Positions 33,872 through 41,784 of a stretch of DNA of 45,097 nucleotides are shown one piece after another. Below the pieces are notes generated by a model. That model had not been told where the DNA came from, did no database searches, and saw only the letters and a list, made by a program, of their open reading frames with translations. This DNA is from DATMXT01 sp035560415 (lineage in GTDB: Bacteria; Bacillota; Clostridia; Oscillospirales; Feifaniaceae), in NCBI GenBank assembly GCA_035560415.1, contig DATMZG010000113.1, forward strand, positions 1 to 45,097, in the 5' to 3' direction. Each line of letters opens with the position of its first letter. Positions within the stretch are counted from its first letter, which is position 1. The position numbers were made by a program, and so were the translations under genes.

Positions 33872-35629
33872 ATGCTGAGCAGTTTGCGTCCCAAAACCCT
33901 TGTGACGCTTTTATTGATAACGGTGCTGATTTTATCATTCACTTCTCTCGGAGCTGCAGCTCAGGAGGAATCTGCACGCCACTCCGGAGATGACGACGGC
34001 AGCATTCGCATTACAAAGACCTATGTTGCGCCCGCGGGCGTCAATTTCAGCAATATTAAGGCGAAGTTCAGGCTGTATACGCGCGGTTCATCGGGCTACA
34101 GGCAGAAGGAATCGGGTGAGATTCGGGGCAACGGCAGCATCACGTTTGACGACCTCGACCCGGGCGACTATTATTTGCGTGAGGATGACCTCAGCGGCTA
34201 CAGCTCGAGCCTGAGCGATTATACGAAGGTCACCGTCACCAGAAACAACCAGACCCAGATAAACGTCACCAATACCTATAATAAGGGTCTGCTTGTCATC
34301 AATAAAACCTACGCAGATGAGCTGGAAGCAGGCGTTTCGCCTCAGGCCATGTTCCGGCTTTACTCCCGCAGCGGAGGCTATCATCTGCTTGGAATCATCA
34401 CGATCACCGGTGAAAACAGCGGTTCCTTCGGCATACTGACGCCCGGGACCTATTATCTGAAGGAAGCTGCGCCGGAGGGATATACCCTCGAAATTGCGGG
34501 GTATACCAAAAATTCAGACGGCTATTATCCGATCACGGTCACGGCAGGAGGGACCACTGCGCTGGGCGCCGTCAACACAGAAATTCCCCCGCCGCCTCCG
34601 CCGCCCCCACCGGAGGTCGACCTTACAATTCATAAGACCTATCAGCTTGAGGCGGGAAGCGAAAGCGCGGACAATTTAAACGCGTATTTCAGAATTTTTA
34701 CTTTTGACGGCTCGTCCATGGTTCAACTTGGCAGTGTCCTGACCATCACAGGCGAGGGCAGCGGGACCTATTACGGGCTTTCCCCGGGCACCTATTATCT
34801 GACTGAAGAGCCTCCGTCGGGATTCAGTTACGCGTTTCCTGACCTCGTGGAACGGGACGGCTTCCCCGGATTTTATGAAGTCACTTTGACTGAGGGCTCC
34901 GACAGGACAGTCGAAGCCGTCAACTCGGAATTGCCGCCCCCGCCCCCTCCCCAGTACGGCACCGTGGAAATTACGAAAACCTTCTCCGACGGACGAAGCC
35001 CCGCGGGCGTCGTCTTCAGGCTGTATCCGAGCGGTTCGGACACGGCAATTCGTGAAGGCGCTACGGATGAGGAGGGCAAGCTCCTTTTTACAGGTCTCGA
35101 CCTTTCGGCGACTTATACCCTGAGTGAAGAAATACCCGCCGGCTATGAATCCAGTCTTACACCCAATACCGCTGTGGCGTTCGAGGGTGAAGACGACCAT
35201 GTCGTGAGCATCGGCGTCGCCAACACCGCGGTCCCTGAACCGGGGGATAACGACGATGACGACGACGATAACGACAATGGCAATGATAATGACGACAACG
35301 ACGATAACGACAATGGCAATGATAATGACGACAACGACGACGATGACAATGACGACGACGACGATGACGACAACGGCACCGGCGGCATTGATGACCCCGG
35401 AAATGAGAGCCCCGGCGACGGGGACCCGGGAGATGAGGACCCCGGAAATGGGGATGACGGCGACGACGGGGAGGTCACAATCCCGGACGAGGGCACCAGT
35501 TTAGACCCTCCCCTGGCAGACCTTCCGCAAACAGGGTTTAACGCCGCGGGCTATCTGTTTACCGGCTTTGCACTCATGCTGCTCGGCATTCTTCTGGGGA
35601 GAACTCGCGGCAAACAAAAAAGTCTTTGA
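33872..35629 (+). CDS. LPXTG-anchored SpaA/CnaB-type surface protein
   Basis: This 585-residue secreted protein is predicted to be linked to the cell wall. A signal peptide covers about 1-30 (cut after GAAA). Four SpaA/CnaB beta-sandwich domains follow at about 43-137, 139-237, 249-353 and 362-453, joined by polyproline spacers at 239-247 and 355-360. Each has a Lys, a Glu and an Asn in the positions that form self-made isopeptide bonds: K49/E104/N134, K145/E198/N235, K255/E312/N351, K369/E419/N451. An Asp/Asn stalk (457-501) and an acidic Gly/Pro segment lead to LPQTG (551-555), a membrane helix and RTRGK. ATG 33872 has AAGGAG upstream. The ligand is unknown; adhesin or pilin-like roles are usual. 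Confidence 0.92.
   Translation: MLSSLRPKTLVTLLLITVLILSFTSLGAAAQEESARHSGDDDGSIRITKTYVAPAGVNFSNIKAKFRLYTRGSSGYRQKESGEIRGNGSITFDDLDPGDYYLREDDLSGYSSSLSDYTKVTVTRNNQTQINVTNTYNKGLLVINKTYADELEAGVSPQAMFRLYSRSGGYHLLGIITITGENSGSFGILTPGTYYLKEAAPEGYTLEIAGYTKNSDGYYPITVTAGGTTALGAVNTEIPPPPPPPPPEVDLTIHKTYQLEAGSESADNLNAYFRIFTFDGSSMVQLGSVLTITGEGSGTYYGLSPGTYYLTEEPPSGFSYAFPDLVERDGFPGFYEVTLTEGSDRTVEAVNSELPPPPPPQYGTVEITKTFSDGRSPAGVVFRLYPSGSDTAIREGATDEEGKLLFTGLDLSATYTLSEEIPAGYESSLTPNTAVAFEGEDDHVVSIGVANTAVPEPGDNDDDDDDNDNGNDNDDNDDNDNGNDNDDNDDDDNDDDDDDDNGTGGIDDPGNESPGDGDPGDEDPGNGDDGDDGEVTIPDEGTSLDPPLADLPQTGFNAAGYLFTGFALMLLGILLGRTRGKQKSL
35267..35338 (+). repeat. 36-bp perfect tandem repeat, two copies, in the Asp/Asn stalk
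   Basis: Two exact 36-base copies (35267-35302, 35303-35338) each encode DNDNGNDNDDND-type sequence; shorter GAC/GAT runs flank them to about 35370. The array is in frame (36 = 12 codons), so copy-number change would alter stalk length without breaking the protein. Confidence 0.85.
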
Positions 35630-35633
35630 GTTT

Positions 35634-36251
35634 ATGGTCCGCCTCAATAGGACAAAGTTCCTGTCCGTTTTGCTGATTTCAGCGGGGCTCACATTTTCCC
35701 TTTACCCCCTTTATCTGTCTTTGTATGCCGGGTTCGCGCAAAGCCGCCTGGCCCAAAATCAGTCGGCGGCCTTCGAGGGGGTTCCCCCCGAAATACAATT
35801 TCCGAAGATGACTTTTGCCGAAAGTGAACTTAAAACAAGTGTTCCGGAAAGCGACACGCCGGCGCCCCTGCCGCCTGAAGGAGACATTATTTCAATGAAG
35901 CTGGAAATTCCGTCCATCGGCCTCTCCTGTGTGGTCGTTCCGGGAACCTCCAAGGAGGCGCTCAGCGCAGGCCCCGGATGGTACGAAGGCTCGGCCCGCC
36001 CGGGGGAAGGGAACACCGCGATTGCGGGCCATGAGCATCTCTGGTTTAAAAAGCTGCGGACGCTGAAACCGGGAGATGAAATTGCGCTGACCTGCAACGG
36101 GATAAAATATATTTATATCGTCGAAAGCGTTTTTCCGATTGCCGTCAACGACTGGAGCGTCATCGCACCCACAGACAAGCCGGTTTTAACGCTGACGACC
36201 TGCTTTGACAAGACCCACAGGCTGGCCTGCAGGGCCGTCATCGTGGATTGA
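35634..36251 (+). CDS. Sortase transpeptidase
   Basis: This 205-residue membrane-anchored enzyme is the likely anchor for the LPQTG protein encoded just upstream. An N-terminal helix (9-31) is followed by an extended linker and the sortase barrel. The catalytic residues are His133 (IAGHEHLWF), Cys190 (LTLTTC) and Arg196 (THRL). Length and the HEH motif look like class D/E-type enzymes, but the class is not certain. ATG 35634 lies four bases after the surface protein stop and has only a weak ribosome site, so it probably depends on coupling. A longer frame exists upstream within the surface protein gene but is not sortase-like. Confidence 0.93.
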   Translation: MVRLNRTKFLSVLLISAGLTFSLYPLYLSLYAGFAQSRLAQNQSAAFEGVPPEIQFPKMTFAESELKTSVPESDTPAPLPPEGDIISMKLEIPSIGLSCVVVPGTSKEALSAGPGWYEGSARPGEGNTAIAGHEHLWFKKLRTLKPGDEIALTCNGIKYIYIVESVFPIAVNDWSVIAPTDKPVLTLTTCFDKTHRLACRAVIVD

Positions 36252-36286
36252 GATTTTGTGAGTTGAAACGACCATATAAAATAACC

Positions 36287-36320
36287 TGCCGGCGGGACTT
36301 TTGTCCCGCCGGCATTTTCA
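36287..36320 (+). terminator. Rho-independent terminator (right edge of the SpaA/sortase cassette)
   Basis: TGCCGGCGGGAC (36287-36298) pairs with GTCCCGCCGGCA (36303-36314) around TTTT, then TTTTC. Its 20-base core differs by one loop base from the terminator at 33665. Confidence 0.88.
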
Positions 36321-36346
36321 TATTCTCACCGCTCGTCCCATATACT
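36318..36346 (+). promoter_or_regulatory. Sigma-E-like sporulation promoter of the DUF3794 gene
   Basis: TCATATT (36318-36324) and CATATACT (36339-36346) are 14 bases apart. The sigma-E consensus in B. subtilis is about kmATATT-N14-CATACAnT, so the -35 fits fully and the -10 at six of eight. The gene's coat-type product fits mother-cell expression. Confidence 0.55.
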
Positions 36347-36379
36347 TCTCTATAGCAAGAACGGAAGGAGCGAAGGAAT

Positions 36380-37915
36380 ATGGAAACCGTTTCAACGGCA
36401 AAGCTGGAATATAACGTGACACTTTTCAGCGAGTCCAAGGAGATCGACAGCAGCGCCGAGACGTCGCTGCCCGAGTACCTGCCCGACATACACCGTGTTG
36501 TACGGGTGGATGCCCGCCCGACCATGACGGGGACAACGTCGGAGGAGGGCATGGTGGCCGTCGAGGGGTGGGTGGACTGCGTCATCATGTACCTGCCGAG
36601 GGAGGGGAGCCTGCAATCGCACTTCTGCCGGGTGCCTTTCACGCTTCGGGAAAATGACACCCGGATTACGCCCAAAGTGCGCATTTCGGCCACTGTCTCC
36701 ATGACCAGCGTCACATGCCGGCCGCTCTCGGAGCGCAAGCTCTCGGTCGCCTGCAAAGTCAGGGCCATTCTCCAAGGGGAGGAGTCGCGGGGGGCCGAGG
36801 TCGTGAAGCCCTCCGAAACCGACCGGGCGGCCGCCGAATTCCTCACTTCGGAGCTCGGGGCCGCAAGATTCGTGGGCAGGGCCTCAAAGGACTTCACGAT
36901 TGAGGAGATGCTGGAGCTCCCGGGCGGCAGCCCGCACATTGAGCGGATGCTCCGGTGCGACGTGTCGCTGGCGACCTCCGAGTACAAGGTCGTGACAAAC
37001 CGGGTTGTCATCAAGGGGGAGGCCTATGTGATCTGCCTCTACTTAAGCGACGTTGAGAGCGGCAGAGTCGAGCAGTACACCACCACCATTCCCTTCAATG
37101 AGGTCCTCGACGTCGAGGGGGCCCGCGAAGGCGACATCGCGGCCATCAATTACAGCATTCTCGACATCGTCTACGGCGTCATGGCCGACGCTGCGGGCGA
37201 GGACCGCAGGCTCTCGCTGCGCATTGACGCGCAGGTGACGGCGTCGGTCTACACAAGGGTCAACCTGCCCATCATTCGCGACACATATTCCACTTCCCGG
37301 GCGATTAAGACGGTCAGCGCCAACCTTGACACCGAAGTGTATCAGGAGTACAAGTGCGGCGCCAAAGTCGCCGACACGGTGAGCCTCGGCGGCAAGACCT
37401 CCGACATTTTCGCGGTGGAGGCCTACGCCGACGTCAAGGGGACCGCGGTCGAGGACGGCATGCCGATTTTCAAGGGGGATTTGCAAATTTCGTTTTTGAC
37501 CAAGGACGAGGAGGGCGGCCTGCAGGCCATTGACCGGTGCGTCAAGTTCTCCTCCAAGTGCGGCCCGCTCGACCAGCTGCCCGACAGGGGAATCATTTTC
37601 TCGGGCTCCTGCACCATTGACGACTTTGACTGGCGGGTGTCGGTCTCGGGTGAAATCTCTGTCACGGCGGCCATCTCCTGCTGCGGCATCGGCCGCATCA
37701 AAGCGCCGGTCACGACGGTCACCTCCATGGAAATGGGCGACAAAGTCGACAAGAAAAAGGGCGCGGCCGCAATCACGCTCTACTATCCGACGCAGGGCGA
37801 GACGCTGTGGGATGTCGGCAAGCGGTATCTCGTGTCCCAGGGGGCCATCAGCGCCGCGAACCAAATTGAAAACGGCGAAATCGCTGCCTTTTCGCCCTTA
37901 ATCATTCCAAGATGA
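36380..37915 (+). CDS. DUF3794 and LysM spore-coat-type protein
   Basis: This 511-residue protein has repeated DUF3794-like beta domains (about 10-120, 165-280 and 305-420) and a C-terminal LysM module (YYPTQGETLWDVGKRYLVSQ, about 463-508) that binds glycan. Such proteins occur in clostridial spore formers and resemble SpoVID-type coat morphogenetic proteins; the exact role is not established. No signal peptide is present, as expected for a mother-cell coat protein. ATG 36380 follows GAAGGA. The stop overlaps the next start as ATGA. The promoter ahead looks sigma-E-like. Confidence 0.88.
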   Translation: METVSTAKLEYNVTLFSESKEIDSSAETSLPEYLPDIHRVVRVDARPTMTGTTSEEGMVAVEGWVDCVIMYLPREGSLQSHFCRVPFTLRENDTRITPKVRISATVSMTSVTCRPLSERKLSVACKVRAILQGEESRGAEVVKPSETDRAAAEFLTSELGAARFVGRASKDFTIEEMLELPGGSPHIERMLRCDVSLATSEYKVVTNRVVIKGEAYVICLYLSDVESGRVEQYTTTIPFNEVLDVEGAREGDIAAINYSILDIVYGVMADAAGEDRRLSLRIDAQVTASVYTRVNLPIIRDTYSTSRAIKTVSANLDTEVYQEYKCGAKVADTVSLGGKTSDIFAVEAYADVKGTAVEDGMPIFKGDLQISFLTKDEEGGLQAIDRCVKFSSKCGPLDQLPDRGIIFSGSCTIDDFDWRVSVSGEISVTAAISCCGIGRIKAPVTTVTSMEMGDKVDKKKGAAAITLYYPTQGETLWDVGKRYLVSQGAISAANQIENGEIAAFSPLIIPR

Positions 37916-38583
37916 TCACAGACGCCGCATCCGCCTTTGTCGTCATCACGATGGCCGAGCTCGCCGATAAAACCCAGCTGCTCGCCATGGGGCTGACGGC
38001 AAGGTACAAACTTGGGGAGGTGGCGACCGGCATCACGCTGGCCATCATGACCTTAAACCTGCTGGGTGTGGGCGTCGGAAGGTTTGTGGCGGGAGTGCTG
38101 CCGGGCGAGCTCGTCCGCCTTGTGGCAGGCCTATCGTTTCTGGCTTTTGCCGTCATTTCGTCAGTCCCGCCGGACGGGGGCGAAAAGGAGCGGCGGCAGA
38201 CGAGGCTTGGCGGCATTCCGGCCATCTACGCGGCCTTTATGCTGGCTGAGCTCGGCGACAAGACCCAGCTCGGCGTCTTGTCCCTGACGGCGGCAAAGCC
38301 CGATGCCGCGCTCGGAATTTTCATTGGGGCGACGGCGGGCATGCTCGTGGCCGACGGGCTGGCCATGACGCTGGGGGTGCTGCTCGGCAAGGCGCTGCCG
38401 CAAAAGCTGATGTGCCGGCTGTCGGCCGTCGTCTTCACGGTTTTCGGTGCGGTCATGCTGTACCCGGCGCTTGAGTATTATCTGTTTGATATGGCGCAGG
38501 CCGCCGCACTTTGCATCGGTTTGATTTTTATCACTGCGCTGCTGCTGCGCATGAAAGGGAATGACGGAGGTTGCCATGGATAA
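37912..38583 (+). CDS. GDT1/TMEM165-family (UPF0016) cation transporter
   Basis: This 223-residue, six-to-seven-helix membrane protein has the duplicated signature of the family: MAELADKTQ (about 14-22) and LAELGDKTQ (about 109-117), one in each half. Members carry Mn2+ or Ca2+ in exchange for protons; bacterial examples export Mn2+. The cation here is not determined. It is coupled to the DUF3794 gene by ATGA and overlaps spoIVA by eight bases, so it may be co-expressed during sporulation. Confidence 0.92.
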   Translation: MITDAASAFVVITMAELADKTQLLAMGLTARYKLGEVATGITLAIMTLNLLGVGVGRFVAGVLPGELVRLVAGLSFLAFAVISSVPPDGGEKERRQTRLGGIPAIYAAFMLAELGDKTQLGVLSLTAAKPDAALGIFIGATAGMLVADGLAMTLGVLLGKALPQKLMCRLSAVVFTVFGAVMLYPALEYYLFDMAQAAALCIGLIFITALLLRMKGNDGGCHG

Positions 38584-40054
38584 GTACAGTATTTACGACG
38601 ACATCGCGCGGCGGACCGACGGCGACATCTACATAGGCGTCGTGGGCCCGGTGAGAACAGGAAAATCCACTTTTGTCAAACGGTTTATGGAGTCGCTTGT
38701 GATTCCGAACATCGACAACGAAAACAAACGCAGTAGAGCCATCGACGAGCTCCCGCAGTCGGCGGCCGGGCGCACCATCATGACGACAGAGCCCAAGTTC
38801 GTCCCCAACGAGGCGGTCGAAGTCAAGCTGTCGGACAACTCGGCCTTCAAGGTGCGCCTCATTGAGTGCGTGGGCTACCTCGTGGCGGGGGCCCTCGGGA
38901 ACATGGAGGACGACGCGCCCCGCATGGTGCGCACCCCCTGGTCAAACGACGAGATGCCCTTTGAGGCGGCCGCTGAGATCGGCACCCGCAAAGTCATCAA
39001 CGAGCACTCCACCATAGGGCTTGTCATCACGACCGACGGCAGCATCGGCGACATTCCGCGGCACGCCTATGAGCCGGCCGAAGCGCGGGTTGTGGCCGAG
39101 CTCAAAGCCATTCGCAAGCCCTTTGTCATGCTGCTCAATTCCAGAAGGCCAAACGGCGACGAGGCGCTGGAGCTTGCGCGTGAGCTCTCGGAAAAATACG
39201 AGGTGCCGGTCATTGCGGTCAACTGCCTCGAGCTCGGCGAGAGCGACATCCGCAACGTCATTGAAAAAGTGCTCTTTGAGTTCCCGGTCAAGGAGATCAA
39301 CATCGACATGCCCTCCTGGATTGTCACGCTGCCGCAGGACCACTGGCTCAAGAGCTCGCTCTACGACTCGGTGCTCACGAGCGCCCGCGCAATCGGCCGC
39401 ATAGCCGACGTCTCGGGCGCAGTCGGGAACATGGGGACAAACGAGAACTTAAAGCAGACGCTGCTTCAGTCCATCAACTTGGGCGACGGCTCGGTGTCGG
39501 TGGATATGCAGCTCTCCGACGGGCTCTTCTACCGGGTGCTGGGCGAGGAGACCGGATTTGACATCACGGGCGAGGAGAGCATGATCACCCTCATGATGGA
39601 GCTTGCCGGCATGAAGCGGGAGTACGACAAAGTGGCCTGCGCCCTCACTGAGGTGCGCAACACCGGCTACGGCATCGTGACCCCGACCATTGACGAGCTG
39701 CACCTCGAGGCCCCCGAAATTGTCAAGCAGGGCGGCCGCTTCGGCGTGCGGCTGCGGGCAAGCGCCCCTGCCATCCACCTCATTCGCACGAACATCGAGA
39801 CCGAGGTCAACCCGGTGGTCGGCAGCGAAAAGCAGTCCGAGGAGCTCATCATGTACCTCATGAAGGAATTTGAAGATTCGCCCGAGAAAATCTGGGAGTC
39901 CAACATTTTCGGAAAGTCGCTCCACGAGCTTGTCAACGAGGGGCTGATCAGCAAGCTCAACCACACGCCCGGCGAGGCGCGCAGCAAGCTGCAGCAGACG
40001 CTTGAGCGCATCGTCAACGACGGCGGAGGCGGACTTATCTGCATCATATTATAG
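38576..40054 (+). CDS. spoIVA: Stage IV sporulation protein A, coat-assembly ATPase
   Basis: This 492-residue protein, the same length as in B. subtilis, polymerises with ATP on the forespore surface as the base of the coat. The N-terminal P-loop GPVRTGKST lies at about residues 24-32, and the long middle and C-terminal regions end in the hydrophobic GGGLICIIL tail. ATG 38576 has GGAGG five bases upstream; an in-frame start five codons earlier lacks spacing. It usually needs the small peptide SpoVM for localisation, and no spoVM was found in this window. Confidence 0.97.
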   Translation: MDKYSIYDDIARRTDGDIYIGVVGPVRTGKSTFVKRFMESLVIPNIDNENKRSRAIDELPQSAAGRTIMTTEPKFVPNEAVEVKLSDNSAFKVRLIECVGYLVAGALGNMEDDAPRMVRTPWSNDEMPFEAAAEIGTRKVINEHSTIGLVITTDGSIGDIPRHAYEPAEARVVAELKAIRKPFVMLLNSRRPNGDEALELARELSEKYEVPVIAVNCLELGESDIRNVIEKVLFEFPVKEINIDMPSWIVTLPQDHWLKSSLYDSVLTSARAIGRIADVSGAVGNMGTNENLKQTLLQSINLGDGSVSVDMQLSDGLFYRVLGEETGFDITGEESMITLMMELAGMKREYDKVACALTEVRNTGYGIVTPTIDELHLEAPEIVKQGGRFGVRLRASAPAIHLIRTNIETEVNPVVGSEKQSEELIMYLMKEFEDSPEKIWESNIFGKSLHELVNEGLISKLNHTPGEARSKLQQTLERIVNDGGGGLICIIL

Positions 40055-40067
40055 GGGCGGTGATGGT

Positions 40068-41135
40068 GTGCGCGTAGCAAGCAGAAAAGGCCGCAGGCTC
40101 ATCTCGGTGCCCTCCGGCAGTCCGCGCAACCGCAAACCTCGCCGGATGCCGGACAGGAACATGCCGGATTCCGACAGAAGGCTCTTCATTCAGCTCTGCG
40201 TGTCGGCGGTGCTTGTGGCCCTCGCGGTCATCGTCGGCGTGACGGGCGGCGGCATCCGGGACGGCTTTGTCACCATGATTGAGCGGTCGGCCGACCTCTC
40301 GCAGGTCAATGAGGCGCTCTCAGATTTTTCCGTCAAGGTTCCGGTCCTCTCCTCGCTCTTCGAGGAGGGCATCACGCCGGTGTTCAAAGGGCTTTTGGGG
40401 GGAGCGGACGAACCGGAGGATGAGGGAGAGACAGAGGACGCGGTGGGGGACGGGGACGGATACACCACTTATGTCATTGCGCCGGAACAGGACTATCCCG
40501 CGTCGGTAGAGCCGGAGGAAGGGGAGTTTGTCTCGGGGTTTGACGAAGAGGTCTTCGATTCCCTGCCCGATGTGACGGAGGGGGAAGGCGGCGGGCTTGT
40601 GACGTCCGCCGCCTCGACCACCTCTCACGGTCAGCCGCTTTCGGCCGCCTTTATGACCCTTGTGAGCGAGGACCCCATGCCCGAGGAGACCGAGGACGGC
40701 AGAGAGGTGCCGGAGAACTCCACGTTAAAAAAAATCCCGCTCTCAGTCCCGTTGGTCTGTCCGCTTAACGGCGAGGTGACTTCGGGCTTTGGCGCCCGGG
40801 GCGACGATGTGGAATCGGAGTTCCACCACGGGCTCGACATCGCCGCGGCAAAGGGGAGCGCCATCACGGCCGTCGCCGCCGGAAAAGTCATTGAAGTCGA
40901 CAAAAACGGCGTCTACGGCAACTTCTTAGTCATTGAACACGAGGGCGGACTGACGTCAAAATACGCCCACTGCGCCAAGGTGACCGTGAGTGCAGGCGAC
41001 CGGGTCAAGGCGGGAGAGAAGGTCGCGACGGTCGGCTCCACCGGGCTTTCGACCGGCTATCACCTGCATCTGGAGCTCAAGCAGGACGGCATTTTCGTCA
41101 ATCCGGCATTATATTTCACAGTGGAGGCGCAATGA
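40068..41135 (+). CDS. M23 metallopeptidase, SpoIVFA-like
   Basis: This 355-residue protein has a basic N-terminus, a membrane helix at about 39-59, an acidic linker (about 110-220) and an M23 domain (about 228-350). The zinc motifs are intact: H253-x3-D257, H301, and H332-L-H334. It directly precedes the M50 protease gene with ATGA overlap, the order of spoIVFA-spoIVFB, so it is probably the SpoIVFA counterpart that holds and restrains SpoIVFB. A SpoIIQ-like role is a second option. GTG 40068 is taken because it follows GGGCGGTGA. Confidence 0.88.
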   Translation: MRVASRKGRRLISVPSGSPRNRKPRRMPDRNMPDSDRRLFIQLCVSAVLVALAVIVGVTGGGIRDGFVTMIERSADLSQVNEALSDFSVKVPVLSSLFEEGITPVFKGLLGGADEPEDEGETEDAVGDGDGYTTYVIAPEQDYPASVEPEEGEFVSGFDEEVFDSLPDVTEGEGGGLVTSAASTTSHGQPLSAAFMTLVSEDPMPEETEDGREVPENSTLKKIPLSVPLVCPLNGEVTSGFGARGDDVESEFHHGLDIAAAKGSAITAVAAGKVIEVDKNGVYGNFLVIEHEGGLTSKYAHCAKVTVSAGDRVKAGEKVATVGSTGLSTGYHLHLELKQDGIFVNPALYFTVEAQ

Positions 41136-41740
41136 GAATCAGGGTCAGCCCCTTTTTTGTGCTGCTGCTCGCGGCCTTCCTCTATGTGGACGGCACCGGT
41201 TTCGCGCTCCTGCTGCTCTTGGCTGCGGCGATGCACGAGGCCGGGCATCTCGTTGCCTTAAAGGGGTGCGGCGTCGGGATTGAGGAGGTCTCTTTCCGGG
41301 CATTCGGCATAGAAATGATCACCGGCGACACGCGGTACCTCCCATACCGCAGCGAGCTTGCAATCGCGGTGGCGGGGCCCGCCGCAAACCTCTTTGCCAT
41401 GCTCGTCACACTTGGCATCGTCGCCGCCGTCGGCCCCTTTTGGGGCGCCCTGTTTTTTGTATTTTGCAACGCGGCCCTGGCCGTTGTAAATCTTATGCCG
41501 GTCGCGGGACTTGACGGCGGGCGCATGCTGGCGGCCGTCTTAATGCCGTGGCTCGGCCCACCGCGGGCCGAGCGGATTCTCGCCGTCGTCAGCGCCATCT
41601 TCTCCGCCCTCGTGGCGGGTGCGGGGCTGTGGCTGCTGTGGGTGACCAAATACAACTTCTCGCTCGCCATGATCGGCGCCTACCTCATCGCGCGCCGCGC
41701 TTTCGGACCGGCGCCGCTCTTGCAAAAGTGCTCTCTCTGA
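41132..41740 (+). CDS. spoIVFB: M50 site-2 intramembrane protease, SpoIVFB-like
   Basis: This 202-residue integral membrane protease likely cleaves pro-sigma-K in the mother cell. Zinc ligands are H35-E-A-G-H39 with catalytic Glu36, and N120-LMPVAGL-D128 supplies the third ligand. Six helices are visible. Sequence length is shorter than in Bacillus because no C-terminal CBS domain is present. It overlaps the SpoIVFA-like gene by four bases. The assignment rests on the M50 motifs plus the adjacent M23 gene and spoIVA. Confidence 0.9.
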   Translation: MRIRVSPFFVLLLAAFLYVDGTGFALLLLLAAAMHEAGHLVALKGCGVGIEEVSFRAFGIEMITGDTRYLPYRSELAIAVAGPAANLFAMLVTLGIVAAVGPFWGALFFVFCNAALAVVNLMPVAGLDGGRMLAAVLMPWLGPPRAERILAVVSAIFSALVAGAGLWLLWVTKYNFSLAMIGAYLIARRAFGPAPLLQKCSL

Positions 41741-41784
41741 GGTAAAATAGCGGTATTAATCACGCAGAGAACACGGAGGCAGAC

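Noticed and set aside
35256..35504. Open frame of Thr/Met repeats over the Asp/Asn stalk
   Set aside because: It is simply the repetitive GAC/AAT codons of the surface protein read in another frame.
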